Assembly: GCF_901709675.1 (NCBI RefSeq)
Contig: NC_051102.1
Coordinates: 2,773,912 to 2,837,911, forward strand
DNA length: 64,000 bases
Source: Syngnathus acus
Taxonomy: Eukaryota > Chordata > Actinopteri > Syngnathiformes > Syngnathidae
Direction: 5' to 3'
Shown here: in pieces, positions 47,101-63,099 of the stretch
Layout: each line of letters begins with the position of its first letter
Position numbering within the stretch: the stretch's first letter is position 1
The notes under the pieces: generated by a model
The model's database searches: none
Told to the model about the DNA's origin: nothing
Seen by the model: only the letters and a program-made list of their open reading frames with translations
Made by a program: the position numbers and the translations under genes

Positions 47101-50100
47101 AGTCATTATTTTGTTTTGTAGTCTATACTTGACAATCATAATGGTCCTCCGAGGGAAACTGACTACAATGCGGTCCGTGACAAAAATGAGTTTGACACCG
47201 CCGGTCTATGGTGTTTCATTTTAGATGCGAGCGTTATGCTAGCAAACGTTTGTTACATGGAATTGTCGACCTTTTCTTAACTGCAAGAGTTTTATTAAGT
47301 TTAAATGTTTTTGGAGGTTTGTTGAATGAGTAAATATGTTTATAAAAGCTGTTAATAAAACCATTTTTATATAGTCCCACTAGTGCAGGTAGCTCTGGAA
47401 CTTTTGCCACGTGTGGCAATTGCTTTTACCAACCCTTTTTGGTGGCTGATGTTCTCATATGTCAAAGTAACTTTGTTCTTGTCTTCTCATCTTCCATCCT
47501 CAATGTTATTCATCATTTCACCTGCTCTCTTATCAAATTCACATTTTCCTTTTTTATTTCCTGACTTGCCTCTGGGCACCTTGCCCAGGCTGCAAAAGTA
47601 GCTTGTTGGCAAACGTTGCAGCACAGCAGCCCGACCTCGCGCTGCAGCTACTGTCCTCTAACTGACGGCCCACGTTAAATGAAATGTCCATGATTTGTGG
47701 TTCTGATGATGTGCTACAAGAATCAGACCTTTTGTACCCGGCTTCTTTCCTGTCTGCTCAGATTTTATGTTCAATTTCATGGTGCTGCACCTATTAAGGA
47801 GAATGGATTGTGACAAAGTGTATCCAAACTGTATTTTATGCACGGGGAGAAAGTTGGGAATGAAGGCACTCATCTTAAGCCAACAAATTGAGGATATGCA
47901 ACGTGTGCGAGAAAAAGTTAAACTTGATAAAGTGCAAGACACCTAGCAGCTTTATGTCATCTGGTAATGTGTACATGAAGGTAATGGTGTGTTGCTAGGC
48001 AACCCATAGTGAGGCAAGTGACACCAAAGTGGCAAATTGGCAAAGGCCCTTGAGATTGCTTTCACTTTACTTTTATTTAGTTGTGGAATAAAAGCACACA
48101 GACGAGATGTTTTAGTTCACCAAGGGCCAGTCCGTGAATTCTTTTGTATCATTCGCCTGACTGATTAATAGCTTTGAACATTCACGTCCGTCTGATGCTG
48201 CCGAGGTTCTTTCCTTTCAAAACCAAGGCTTGTTTTATAAGATGTGACTACAAAATTGTCAGGAGAAAAAGGCCAGCATAAATTTATTTGGGATTAATCA
48301 GAAGCACTAAAAATGTTTGATTGATAGTCTTTTTTTTCCATAGCAAAACCGGCAACCTTTTTGCACTGAACTTCTTTTGCTTAAATGATCATTCCGTACA
48401 ATAAAGATGATGTCCAGTCTAAAAAAAAAAATAAAAATGAACGGAAAGAAGTTGGTGCAAGATGACTTTTCCATCCCCGTCTGGTCTGTTTACATTATAC
48501 CGCGTGGCGTCATGACTGTGTTCCCGAGATGAGGATTAATCGCCTGTGTCATGTCTGGGGGAGTTTCTGCACTTGCCTAAAGCAAATTTGTTCAGGAGTA
48601 ATAACACGGCTGCAGGAGCATCAAAAAATAACAAAAGGATGATGATGACATCCTGAGTGTTGAGCATTAATTGGCTCCTTTTTGGGGGGGGTAACATCCA
48701 ATTAGCCTTTCACAACCAGTGAATTGGTTGTTTGCTCTGTTTGGAGCGCTTGTTAGTGTCACTCAAGATAATTCTCAGTTGCTAGATTCTCGCTAGGAAG
48801 GCTACATGGATAACTTTGAATGAGAAAGCAGTGAGATAGAATTGGTTTAGGTTATTATGCTTTCAGGTGCATACAGAATATTTTTCTTTTTTTTTTTTTA
48901 ATAGTGTTTGATTTTAAAAAGGAATAAGCAAATACAAAAACTATTGGAACCTTCTCTCCTGTTTGTCCTTTTTTGTGTCATTTTTCAGTGTGTCACAGCA
49001 GGACAAAATAGAAGGAACATTCCTTTGCCGGTTTTTCAATCATTTGGAATTTGTTTGGGTTGACAGGCTTAGTTTATCATTTCCCTGTTTTGTTTGCTCA
49101 TATTGAAAACACAGCATGTGGTTAGTTTTTTGATAATTAGCAAATCTATTGTCAAAGCACACAAGTTGCTTGAGTTACAGCATGAACCTTAAAGTGTATT
49201 TTTTTATTATTATTTTAGAAAAAACAAAGTGTCACCCCTTTGTTCCTATGTCCTACATTTTTCTCCTTCTACTTCAACTCCCCTGACCTGAAGACATTAA
49301 AGCTACATTTTTTTACATGGTGTACCTGGCAGGCCACAGCGGCCATGTTTCGGGGCACCGTTGACAAAACCAAGATGGTTGTGAGATAACACTGGCTGAC
49401 GGAAAGGCCAAACATGAAAGGCTATTATTGTTGCTTTTAAATTGTCACATTTGCCCTGACAGTCACGATGCGGATGAGAAAGCTTGTCAGCCGTTGTCAA
49501 GTTGAGTGAATGCAAGAATAGCTGACGGTACATACATTTTTGGAACAGACTGAATCGACTAAGCGAGACTTGAATTAGGGCAAAAATATCCCAAGACGTA
49601 CTACGTTTCAGTTGTAATATTTTCTTTTAACTCCTCTTCCTCATCCAATGACAGTGCTGTATCACGTTATATTTAAACTTATTTGTAACTTTGTTGTTAT
49701 TCCGAATGATCCTTGGGAATAATTTCATCCCCATTTATTCTCTCTTGTTACCATGTCAACAGAACCTGCAGCTAATTACAGCCTCTGGTAGTTAGTCAAG
49801 GTTCTTTAGTTGTATTCTGCAGACAAATACTAAAGGTTTCCTGATTTAAAGCAGCATCACACTGTCTCCTACCTGCAGCGAAAAGTCTGATCTCATCGTT
49901 TCCACGATTGAGTTACAATCGATGATGTAGCTTAAATGTTGGTGTTTTATTGGTAATTAGGAAGGTCTCAGATGCATTGTGAGGGGGTGACTTAAGAGCG
50001 GAGAATATTTAATTATTAAAGGAAGGTAGTGAAGGGGTTTGACGTGTGCAAATTTGCCCATTTGCAGATTTTTTACATACAATGTTTAAAAGGAAATCCT

Positions 50101-53100
50101 AAAATTATATGATCAGAGCTCTGTGTATTTAAACTTTGCACATATTTCTGCCTTAGCACTCAACTTTATTACACAATAATGTGATGAATCTTCATAAAGT
50201 ACAGTAAACTGATAAAGAATGTATAAATGAGTCCCTCTTGTGCTTACTCAGCTGTCCCTGCATTACTTGAGTTTTGTTTTAAACCTGTTCATCCATTTGT
50301 GTGAATGGTCGCCCCGAGTGCTCACATGTTCGGCCTGTCTGCAGCCTTAAATCCGTCAGCCTGGCGGATTATAGCATGCTACTCTGCACTCCCGGTGCTG
50401 TGTGTTTGCACGTGCGGCGTGTCAGGTTGCAAGCACACAAATCGGTCCATTTTGTGCGTCAGTCAATGACGCGCACGCACAGAGGGCAAGCAGGAAACAC
50501 AATCTCGCTCTTTTCATCGGCCCGTGTGCTTTTAAAGTCTTCACGCTACGTTGGGGATCACCTATGATTTCATATTCGCGGCATCAAACTGTCCTGACAA
50601 TCTGTTGATCTGTTTTGGTTTGGTTTAATTAAATAAATAATGGAGGGGATAGAATACATTTGTCACAATATCAGATGATTTTTCTTTTACATTTGTAGAT
50701 CTTACATCAATGTTGACTGATAATAATGTAAGTAATAAAAAGTATTGGAACACTGAGGCAAATTGAGACAAGAAATGGCCAATTCAGTTTTTGTTATACG
50801 TGTGTGAATTTCTGAGAGTGACCTGACGCGGGTTCAGCCTGTGAAGGATCAGCAGCTTGTTTATCTCTGACGCTTGCAGGTCGGCGCCAAGAGCCGACCT
50901 GCTGCGTGTACACGTGTGAGAGATAATGCTTGTAGTCTTGTGTAAAAAAAAAAAAAAAAAGTGTGTGTACTTTTCATACCTTTGATTCACACTTAATCCT
51001 GCGTAGCAGCAGAGGCAAAGCCTCTCCTTGCTTTGCCTTTGACCTTCTTGCTCTCTGGTGTCCTCTGCCTTGTAAATTACCCTTACACCGTGCTGCCCTT
51101 GTGTGAGGCATTGAAGCCCTGTGTGCGATGAATGTCATGCTAATGAGGTAGATTAGCATCATTTGAGGTGTTTTCAGACACACTGAATTCCTTGGGTGTT
51201 TTTCATGATGCTGAGCTGTCAAAATGACTTCCAGCTGCGCTTGGATGAGGCGCCTTAATGATGGTTAATCACGAGTCAGTACAGTAATTAAAGCAACTGT
51301 ATGCAGTAATTTGATGTCAAAGTGACAGCTTCAAAATGGTTGGTAGAGCCGCTTATGGAATATTTCAGTCAATTATTTTACCGGTTATTCCCCTGATTAA
51401 TCAGGTAATCGAATAAAAAAAAAATATATATATATTTTTTAAACAATGTGCATGTCAAATGCAGTTATTGCTGTTGTCCACTTGGGGTCGCGATACTCAA
51501 CAACTGTGACTTTGAGTGTGTATGGTTTTAAACGGCAGGGCTTGGCCTGACATGGGAGTCAGCAAATGAGCTGGTTGTTAACTAGCTAACTGTTAGCAAG
51601 TTTGAACAGTGATTACGTTCTAAAGATTTAGGATAAATTGATCTCAACTGTTGGGTATGTATTAGACAAGTAACTAGGTTAAAGCAGAAACAAAAGCTTG
51701 ACAGTTGGTATAAAAGTGTTAGAAAAGTGTACGTGTTTAAAAGTAAATCAACGCAGACGGTTTCATGATCAGTGTCAACGTGTCTTATTTGTCTCAGCAT
51801 CTCTTGTCTGTGTTCCACTCCTTCCCTGCCTCCCACTTCAAAAGTCCTCCACCTTTGCTCTCCTCATCCTGCCTCCTCTCCTTCCCTCCTCCTGTTTCTT
51901 CACTTCCTCCACTTCCAGTAAGGCACGGATGGTCCGCAGAGAGAGAAAGCTAGCCGGCGAGGGAGCAATGCTTTAAAAAGAAACAGTCTTGGCTTGTGTG
52001 ACCAGCAGCTCTTCTCTTGTAACAGGATTTATCTGTGTGACACTAAAGCGCTCCAGACAGAATATGACTCGACAGAAACTTTTACATAACACCTCCTATG
52101 AAAAATCTGTGAAATATTTAGCAGTCACCAAGGTGCCACATCCTTTTTTTAATGTTGTGTAAAAAAAAAGGTCTATTTAGCAAATGTGTCATCATTTGCC
52201 AACATTTAAATTCTATGGATAGCACACTATGTTGCAAATGAAGGAGAGCATTAGAGTAGCTTTTTTTGTTTGGGGTGGATGCTGGGAGAAAAACATTTCT
52301 ATTGATTATGATAATGTATTTTATTTGTAATGCATCTCAAATTTAAAAAAAACATCTCAAAGCAGTGACCCATGCAAAATTCTGAGTTAATTCAAGCTTT
52401 TACAATCAATGATTAATACAAAAAAATCTGATCAATCTGTTGAATGTATGAATTGTATTAAAAACAGAAACACGATTTTTGCGGCACAGGAAATCTCATC
52501 AGAATGGATCGATAGCGTGACTGAGTTGTCTGACGACGCACGTACGAAACTCAGCGTACACATGTATTGTATGTCTCATCGCTGTCAGAGTGTGGGCGGC
52601 CATTTTAAATTCAATCACCTTGAATTAAAGGATTAAAGGATTACTCACTTCTCTGGAGTTTAGAAAAAAGATTCTTTGCTTAAGGAATCAAAAGAAAACT
52701 ATTATCGTCAGCTAAATTCGCTCTATTTTCTTTTCCTCAGTCATTTGGGCATTTTGGAGGTCTTTGTTTTTTTGTTTGTTTTTGTCACAGGATAACGAAT
52801 GAAAACACCTGAGATGAAATACAAAATACAAATACAGTAATCCCTCGCTACTTTGCGTTTCGTTTATCGCGGCTTCACTACATCGTGGATTTTTTTTTTT
52901 CCAAATTTAAAAAAACATTTAAAAGTCAAAATCTTCTAAATTGAGGAAACATGTGTCTAACCTTTAGGACAATACAGTATTGCTCCAAATGTTTGTTTAC
53001 ATTCCTTTAGAAGTCCGCTTTTGCGTGTTAGCACGAACGCGAATTAGCATCTTTCCGCTAACTCGTTAGCCAGCCCAGTACTTCTTGTTGGTGACCGTAC

Positions 53101-55816
53101 TTCGCGGATTTCACTCATCGCGGGTGGTTTTTGGAACCAATTATCCGCGATAAGCGAGGGATTACTGTACTGCCGTACTTACACTTGTAAATTCTCCGAG
53201 TACAAGTTTTAGGTTTCATTAGGTGCACCTAATCTCATCTCATGTTCACACTGACTTGATGTCGAACCTTTCCCTCATGTCAAATTTGACTCAGGTCTCT
53301 GTTTGCAACCGCCTTCCAATTAGCATAACCTGCAGACAATAAATCCTGTTTGGCGCATCTCATTACAGGCTCTTGTCACATTTTCTGACCCCGTTAGGCC
53401 ACCGCTTCACGTTGCACTCGCTTCATAGTGACAGAGAATTCATCATGGATGAAAGTATCGATCACTTGTATCGATGTTGCCAGATTGATCCTTTCTTTAT
53501 GTACTTGAGTGAATACAGCACACTCCTGTTCAAATGAGAAAACTAAATCAATTTGAAACTTTTTATTCTATTAATGTGACTATGAATAAGAAAAATAACT
53601 TTAAAATGCAAAAATTGACTCATCACAACATGATTAATTGACTGGAAATGAGTGATTGAGAATACATTTGCATCAATGCATTATCAGCAGCTCATCCACT
53701 CACTCAAGATTGCAGATTGCAGATTGATTGAAGTTAATGAGGTCTGACTTGAAATTGCTCCTACTGCGGCAAAAGCGGTTTTCACTATTTGAACGCTTGT
53801 CTTTCCTTAATATGAGCATTTCTGCCCTTTACGTTAAGAGAATTTACTCACGCATACCAGGAATGCAGTATTTGAGCAAAGTCACTTCAAAGTGGCGCCA
53901 TCATGTCTGGCATTAAGCGGCTCCTGGTTTCAACCGGACTGCAATGCAGCTGATGTTTTTCTACAGGGTGCGCCAAAATCCAGTCCGGGTGACAAAGGCA
54001 TGGCTCATTTGCACGCATGTGTGTCAATGCAGACAAGACGTCAGCACTTCCCTTGAAATATTTTAACCAGCTGATGTAACCTGCTCCAAAATGTGGCAAT
54101 GAACTGTGTCTTCTATTGCCACGAGTTCTTTCGTAAGGTCGTAGGTTAATAGACAACGGCAACCGTTCCGTTGATAAGCATTTTAACATAAATGAGTCAT
54201 CTTCTTTCGTGTTGTTGTCATCCTCCGCCACTTTGCAATTGACTTCCTCCCAGTGGGTTAGATGTTCACCAGCTCGGGTGTCACAAAAGCAGCCTGCTAA
54301 GCATCACAGTTTATTTCTGTTGATGCTATATTTAGCTTTGAGCTTATGATGAGCGCCTGTGGTGCTGTTATTTTTTTTCTCACCAATGGTTATACAAATT
54401 ATTTTGCATAACGCTGGGCCTGTGTCAGCCTGATTTTTATTTTTTTTAATCCAAAAATCCGTAAAACGTCAACCCACGTCTGTCATGCTAGTACATATAC
54501 CGTGTTTCTTTTTTTTTAAAGGTGATATTATAAAATGTTTGAGAGCCAATTCTCTATCTAATTCTCCTCAATGCCCTTGCAGGATACTTTTAATGTTAAT
54601 GTAATGTAGTGCATGCTCCCAGTTGTCTGAAGCGTTTTGTCTGACGTCAATGTCAGCACAGAGGAGGACTGATGCCGCATATCATTTTAATGTGAGGAGA
54701 GCCGCTCTCATTACAATCAAGTAATTGCGCTTCAAAGTGAGGTCACCATACTTGAGTCGGGGGGTGAGCACACGTATGATTTCGATGAGCATGAAAGTGT
54801 CTGTCACACTAAAAGGACGTGTGAGTGTGTATTTTTTTTCCCCTAGTCATCCTCAATGAACCAGGAAGTAGTAACCAGCCAAATAACACGCAAGATGAAA
54901 CAGCAAATATGGTCACACCACTTCCCATCTATTCGTTGTCTGAGATGTATTATTTATTATACATTAGCTCTGGCAAACCACGACGGACGAGTTAGCACGC
55001 CACAGGCTTACGGGTAGTGCATTGATAACCTTCCTGTTACTGTAAGCAGACAGGAACAATCTTAGAGACTAGTGCAAGTATATGCTTTCCCCAGTTGTCT
55101 CTTAAGCTCGGATTTACATGTTCATCGATTGGAAAAATGCCTCCACTTTTTTGACTTTGAATTTTTTTGCTCCCCTCTCCCTCTGAATGACCACCATTGT
55201 TATGACGCTCCCCCACTGCGGCCTTTCCTGATGGTCAGGGGCCATTGTGGTGGGGATCTGATGCATGCAAAATGAACTAAACTGTGTGTATGCATGACTG
55301 TAGGAGTCTCATCAGGTGGAAGGTTTTAAGGACTTGTTATACACACACACACATCACAAGACATCACGAGATCCCAAACAAAGCAAGTTTGTTCCTCTGG
55401 AGATATTTAGCACACCTACGTTCGCCTCTGAAGCTCATTTACCATTTCTCCCAAGAGCGGGAAAATTTGACCCAATTGTCAGTTCATGTGCAGGAGTCAT
55501 GTGAAAGACTATTTCAAGCGTGCAACATCACACTCTTGACCCCTTTACCCATCTCCTCAGCTTTATTTAAAAATTCATCCCGTGTATATGTGCATCTGGT
55601 TGTTTCCTTTTTTTTTTTTTTTTAAACAATGCAAAGCCACCTGCTGTGCCCTCTATAACCTTTGCCCTCTCTCCCTTTCCTCATTCAGCGGAGCCACTTC
55701 CTTTGACCGACCTGTGTCGCCGTGCGGCCCGCCTGGCGTTGGGCCGGGAACGCCTTCAGGAGATCGAGAGACTACCCCTGCCTGATTCCCTCAAGAATTA
55801 CCTCCAGTACCAGTGA
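40445..55816 (+). CDS. spsb4: SPRY domain and SOCS box protein 4 (2 coding exons, 286 aa)
   Basis: Substrate receptor of an Elongin BC-Cullin5-RBX2 E3 ubiquitin ligase. The SPRY domain binds short Asn-containing motifs such as those in iNOS and Par-4 (family knowledge). Exons 40445-41177 and 55689-55816 join in phase 1. Residues 1-60 are a variable N-terminus (start MGQKISGG), about 13 aa longer than I recall for human SPSB4. The SPRY domain runs about 61-245, with [28 protein letters not shown] and [20 protein letters not shown]. The SOCS box is 247-286, with BC-box LTDLCRR (250-256) and Cul5-box LPLP (273-276), ending NYLQYQ. SPSB1 is the main alternative; the N-terminus, the GLDPEPLPL junction and adjacency to slc25a36 favour SPSB4. 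I cannot resolve the teleost 'a'/'b' suffix. Confidence 0.95.
42221..42245. repeat. T homopolymer of about 25 bases
   Basis: A poly(T) run in the spsb4 intron. It may be the tail of a minus-strand retroposon, but no body is recognised beside it. Confidence 0.8.
44139..44302 (+). repeat. Compound tandem array of 42-bp and 12-bp units
   Basis: Two 42-bp copies (44156-44197, 44261-44302) differ at two positions and start ATGAG[C/T]GGAGAGTTTCTG. Between and before them lie GCGACAAAGATG-type 12-bp units. A 20-base piece of the same unit stands alone at 43068-43087. Unit lengths are multiples of three, so one frame repeats as [13 protein letters not shown], but there is no start or splice context for a gene. 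Confidence 0.85.
46877..47211 (-). mobile_element. hAT MITE, reversed copy with intact target duplication
   Basis: The element at 46885-47203 is flanked by a perfect 8-bp GTCTATGG. Its right part (CGGTCCGTGACAAAAATGAG, then TTTGACACCG) is the complement of the left part of the copy at 27.6 kb. The outer ends are more diverged, so it is probably older. Confidence 0.88.
48400..48430 (+). other. Polyadenylation signal plus templated A tract
   Basis: AATAAA at 48400-48405 is followed 15 bases later by a run of 11 A. This is the arrangement left by a retroposed mRNA 3' end. No coding sequence is recognised upstream, so any source gene is unknown; chance is possible. Confidence 0.35.
50870..50907. 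repeat. GC-rich hairpin
   Basis: Perfect 10-bp arms GCAGGTCGGC (50876-50885) and GCCGACCTGC (50893-50902) enclose a 7-base loop. The stem extends by ACGC/GCGT across a small internal loop. It is too short for a typical microRNA precursor. Confidence 0.7.
52835..53167 (+). mobile_element. Tigger/pogo-like MITE, full copy
   Basis: 333 bp from CAGTAATCCCTCGCTACTTT to GCGAGGGATTACTG, with TA on both sides. Same orientation as the 24.5 kb copy. Confidence 0.92.
55689..55816 (+). CDS. spsb4: spsb4 coding exon 2 (SOCS box) with stop
   Basis: Acceptor CCTCATTCAG, then 128 bp encoding [15 protein letters not shown] through SLKNYLQYQ and TGA. Supplies the complete BC-box and Cul5-box. Confidence 0.95.
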
Positions 55817-56052
55817 CTGACACCAGCGGAACCCACTGGCACCACAAGTACTCACAAGGCCGAGCAGCAGGTGGGCAAACAGCGGGAAGGGAAGAAGGAA
55901 GCGCTTGAAGGAAACAAACTAGGAGGAGGGAGGAGCACGGAGGTCCCGAGCTTCAGGTGGATTCACTGACACATGAAGAGAGCAGTATTTGTTCGTTGTT
56001 TGGACTTCAAGCAAATTATTGACATGGCTGGCGAAGGGAATGTGGCGATATC

Positions 56053-56064
56053 GCCATCTAGTGG
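56053..56064 (-). promoter_or_regulatory. CTCF-like core motif
   Basis: GCCATCTAGTGG is the complement of CCACTAGATGGC and fits the CTCF core consensus at every position. It lies in the spsb4 3' UTR region. An identical 12-mer in opposite orientation is at 61979. Occupancy is not shown by sequence. Confidence 0.45.
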
Positions 56065-58062
56065 TGAGAATAGAAACTGTGCAGAAAAAGCACACTAATC
56101 CTATCCCGGAGGCCTTCTTGATGACTCGACGAACGCCGATGCAGGCAACAAGAGGATTGGAGCACAAAAGTTTTTAATCTCAGCGACCAAAAAGCTTTCT
56201 TTGGGTTCAAGATGTCAACATGTTGCTCGGATATGCATTAAAGCCCTTTGCAGACGACGTGCTACATAGATGGTGGGTGTCATGTAGCTTCCTGAGACAG
56301 ACTCATTTAAGCATAGCAAAGAGAAACCTGGTGGATTTTTCAAATTTATTTTCCCCATTAAATCTTAATTTGTTAAGGGGGTTTTAGTGTTTTATCGGTT
56401 CATTTAAATCAACACAACAACAACATGGAACTTAAGTAGAGTTTTTCGTGCATTATCAGTGAAAGTATTAAATGGATTGAAAAAGGCTGCTGGTCTGATC
56501 ATTACTTTGGTTAGAGTCTTTAAAAAAACTGATTTGATGTCATGAATACAATTTTGTGTGTGTGTAAGACTACTATTGAGGAGTAATAGGGCCACACTGA
56601 AAAGAAAAAAATAGTAAAATTATCAGGATATATATAGTTTCTTGTAGCATTTACATCCTGGGTGAGAGGCTGGGCACACCCCGGACGCCGTCCAATCACA
56701 GGGCACACATATACTAACCATAACTATACTACTACGGATGATTTTATGTCGTGCCTTCACTAAAAAAAACCTATAGCTTTATAATAAATAATAAGAGGGT
56801 CTTTCCTTACTGCTTTATTATTCTAATTTAATCTTGCATATGTTTTTGTAACATGTTTTGGGACTTTACTCTTAATAACCTGAACATATTTTTATTAAAA
56901 AAATATTTTTCGTATAAGATTAGTTTGTTGTATTATTACTTTATTTTTTATAATATGACCAAAAATATTTTTTAAAATGTACAATTTTTTCATAATATCT
57001 CAACTTTATTCTTGTAAAGACAAAAAAATAATAATTTCAACAAAATCCCCTCTCTATATATACAATATTACATATTACAATTTTACAAAAGTAAAAAATC
57101 AAATCTTGCTAGCTTAATGTAAGACCTGTAGGCTTCCCAATTTAAGTATAAGCGTGAATGTCCATGTGTCTCCTGTGATTGACTTGTGGCCAGTCCTGAT
57201 TGACCCCTGCCTCTTGTCCTCCAAAAGTCATCTTACCCTTGGGATTGTCAAAATTGATATATTATGGTTTAAAAAAAAAAAAATTCTCTCCAATACTGTC
57301 TCAAAATGTTTAGTTTTCTTCCCCAACAAAATAACATGTATTTTTCCTCATACTATAGTCTCAAAATTTCAGCCAGTTCTTGTTAATATTACCATTTTCT
57401 TTTCCTTACCCACTGTGGCCCTAATGATCATTCATACATTCCCGTGACCACAAAAAAAAAAGAAATTCCTTTAATGTTTCTTGAATTGCACTGGACAGGA
57501 CACTAAATGTATTTTGACCAAAGTATTTCATGCTAGGCTAGGAAGCCATATGGAGGTATACACAGACATTCATGCAGTATGCATTCAGTACAAAGTGTCT
57601 GGAGCTGTGCCATTGCAGTGACGTGCTCGCATGCTAATGATGGCAGCAAAGGTAGGACAGAAGGACAAAGTTGAAGAACTTTAAGATGTCCGACTAGATC
57701 CGTTTTAAAGACCACAACGGACGGAGCAGCTCTGCTAATTAAGGAACTCTAATTAAAGGCCTAGAATGGACTTGACCTTGTGCAGTAGCAGTTCATGACA
57801 GAGAATGCAGATGACCGTAACACACAAACACATACACACACTGTAGACCAATCAATCTTGTTTCATTTCTGAAAAAAGGCTTGAGTCACTTTCTTTTGAG
57901 TTTGTATTTTTAATAATATTATTGTGAGTGTGGTGTCTCATTGCTAGTTCTTTGTCGATGTTTTATTTTTGAACTAATCATTGATGATACATTCAGGTGA
58001 CTTTATTACAAAGATGTTGGTAATGAAGGGAGGAAAATGTAAACATGTTTCTTCAATGCTGC

Positions 58063-58090
58063 TTATTATTATTATTATTATTATTATTAA
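58063..58090. repeat. (TTA)n microsatellite
   Basis: About nine TTA units. Confidence 0.92.
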
Positions 58091-58170
58091 GAATGGCTGG
58101 TCTAGCTGTGTGTCCCTGTAGAATGTATGGAGAGACGGTTGTCAGATATGAAATGTGATTAAAAGCATAA

Positions 58171-59050
58171 AATGAATTTGAGGAAATATCTGCTGCAATA
58201 TTTTATTTATTTTATTTTCTCAAGTGGTTCCTGTTTTGGGCAAAATGGTCTAATGCAAGGATGGGCATATGACCAATCGCTGCACTCTTGAGTGTCCTTT
58301 ATTAATTTAATGAAATAGTAATTGGGGAAGTCTACGTTTTTCCAACTCGGAAGAGTGCACTAGAACTACGAACAGATATTTATGATATTTAGTTATTACA
58401 AATAACACATGATTTGGACTGACTGTAAAGACAAGCATGAAGTTATTTGATGAAATAAATAAAATGGTTTGAAGATACTATATTCCTGATAAACCAGAAT
58501 AACAATTTATTCTAAGATATTTTGCAGGGTCCCTCCACTCCTGTAGAATCCATTCAACTTGCAACAGAGCCTGAAAGGGAATAAAAAAGGAGCCCCAAGT
58601 GAGTATTGTGTGGCTTAGGCCCTTTGGTATTTGGCCCTATGGTAAGTATTGACTGTGTTGTCAGATTGTAATACACTTTTTTGGCCACTCTACTTTTCAT
58701 GGTATTTGTTTTCTGAGAGTGACTTCAAAATGACATGCAATTATGCTAGCACACCAAACATTTGTGTGTTATGACTGCAGTATGTTCCTATTGAAAATTA
58801 TGAGAGAAGTCATTTCTTTTTTTCATTGGATTTATTACACCGTTTCAGTCTAACAGGTATACCCGACGTGCTAACTTCTGAGGCTTTTTTTGTCTTAAAT
58901 ACTCTCCGCTCTCAAAGAAAAATTGTAAAAATATTTAATAACTACATAAAAGATCTCTGGGGGAGGGGATGAGGATTGGGTAGGTTGTAAAAGCAGAACG
59001 GGGGGGGGCTGCTGAGGTCTTTGTCTGATTTGTTGGGTGGGGTTAAACAT
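58171..59050. other. Tail-to-tail region and stk25 3' UTR
   Basis: stk25 transcripts end leftward of 59050. A minus-strand AATAAA (TTTATT at 58831-58836) is a candidate signal giving a ~220-nt 3' UTR. AATAAA words at 58454-58463 on the plus strand could serve a longer spsb4 transcript. Confidence 0.4.
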
Positions 59051-62223
<3,173 letters not shown>

Positions 62224-62640
62224 CTCTTCTTCAGGTTGAATGTTCACTCTTTCCGGGGTGATCAATGTGTCTTTTAAAAATGTACCCTTTTGTTCCCTTC
62301 CTTCCCCTCGTCGCTGTCTAGGAAGCTAGCTTAGGTGGCTAGCCAACAAGATAAAGAGGAGGCAGCCTACTGCTTCTTTTGACGGGGCTGTCACTCCGAG
62401 CACCGTCTTCGGAGCCTCCAAGCCCACCCTGGGAGCCAACAGCCCTGCGACACGCCAAGTTAACGGATGAGACACTCCATAAATGTCCGTTGCGGTGGGC
62501 GATCAGAAAAGTAGCCCTCCCGCGTTTCGTATTTTTAATTCATTTCACGAAGCCCTGTTGTTCAACAGCTTGAGGACAAAATAATGGCTCTGACGAGTAC
62601 GCATGCGCGACCGTGGCTAAAGCCACTGGAATTCTGGGGA
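62224..62640 (-). promoter_or_regulatory. stk25: stk25 5' UTR and promoter
   Basis: CpG-containing region before the start codon. It holds an NRF1-like palindromic word ACGCATGCGCGAC (about 62599-62611) and a GGGGATTGTAG word similar to ZNF143-type sites (about 62636). No TATA box was seen, as expected of a broadly expressed gene. Transcription probably starts near 62.4-62.6 kb; an exact start is not visible. Confidence 0.5.
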
Positions 62641-63099
62641 TTGTAGGCGATTGTAATGTAAATAGGAATTACTATAGATTTATTCCGTTTACTTTTGTCT
62701 CATTACTAGGGAGCGATTAACATGTGTACCCCTAATTGCCAAAGTCATTAAAAACTGCTGATTTCCAATTGGGGGGAAAATTGTAACGATATAACAAATT
62801 CACATTGTTTTTCAGTAAAATTGTGCAATTTTATCAGAATGAATTTGTGTCCGACCGTCCCCCCCCCCCCCCCCATTTAAAGAGGTTTAAAAATATTGTG
62901 TTACAAAAATGTAAAATTCTGATATAAAAAAACAACATAAGTGCATACATTACATAACATTAGTGCCAGCTAATAATATGAATGTGTTTTTACGATGATT
63001 TTCTTTTTTAATAAACACTTTTTCCCATTAAAAAGTATTCACAAAAGATGGAAATAGGATTGTAAATGTTATTTTATAATGTTTTTTTTTTTTATCCAC
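62641..63099. other. Spacer between divergent promoters
   Basis: AT-rich, with a C homopolymer of about 16 bases at 62859-62874 and a T run near 63080. No gene. Confidence 0.7.

Larger units (their letters stand above)
41178..55688 (+). other. spsb4 intron separating SPRY and SOCS-box exons (14.5 kb)
   Basis: GT-AG intron, AT-rich. It holds a 42-bp/12-bp tandem array (44139-44302), a reversed hAT MITE (46877-47211), a retrotransposition-like poly(A) footprint (48400-48430), a hairpin (50870-50907) and a Tigger-like MITE (52835-53167). No exon of another gene was recognised inside. Confidence 0.8.
55817..58170 (+). other. spsb4: spsb4 3' UTR and convergent intergenic region
   Basis: After the stop come candidate polyadenylation signals ATTAAA (56237-56242) and AATAAA (56783-56788). 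A further ATTAAA lies at 58158-58163, so the mRNA may end as early as 56.26 kb or extend to 58.2 kb. From about 56.7 kb the DNA is very AT-rich with no coding signal. A (TTA)n run lies at 58063-58090. Confidence 0.45.

Noticed and set aside
51357-51440. GATTAATC/TCGAATAAAA words like a hAT interior
   Set aside because: Too short and without ends; AT-rich chance sequence cannot be excluded.
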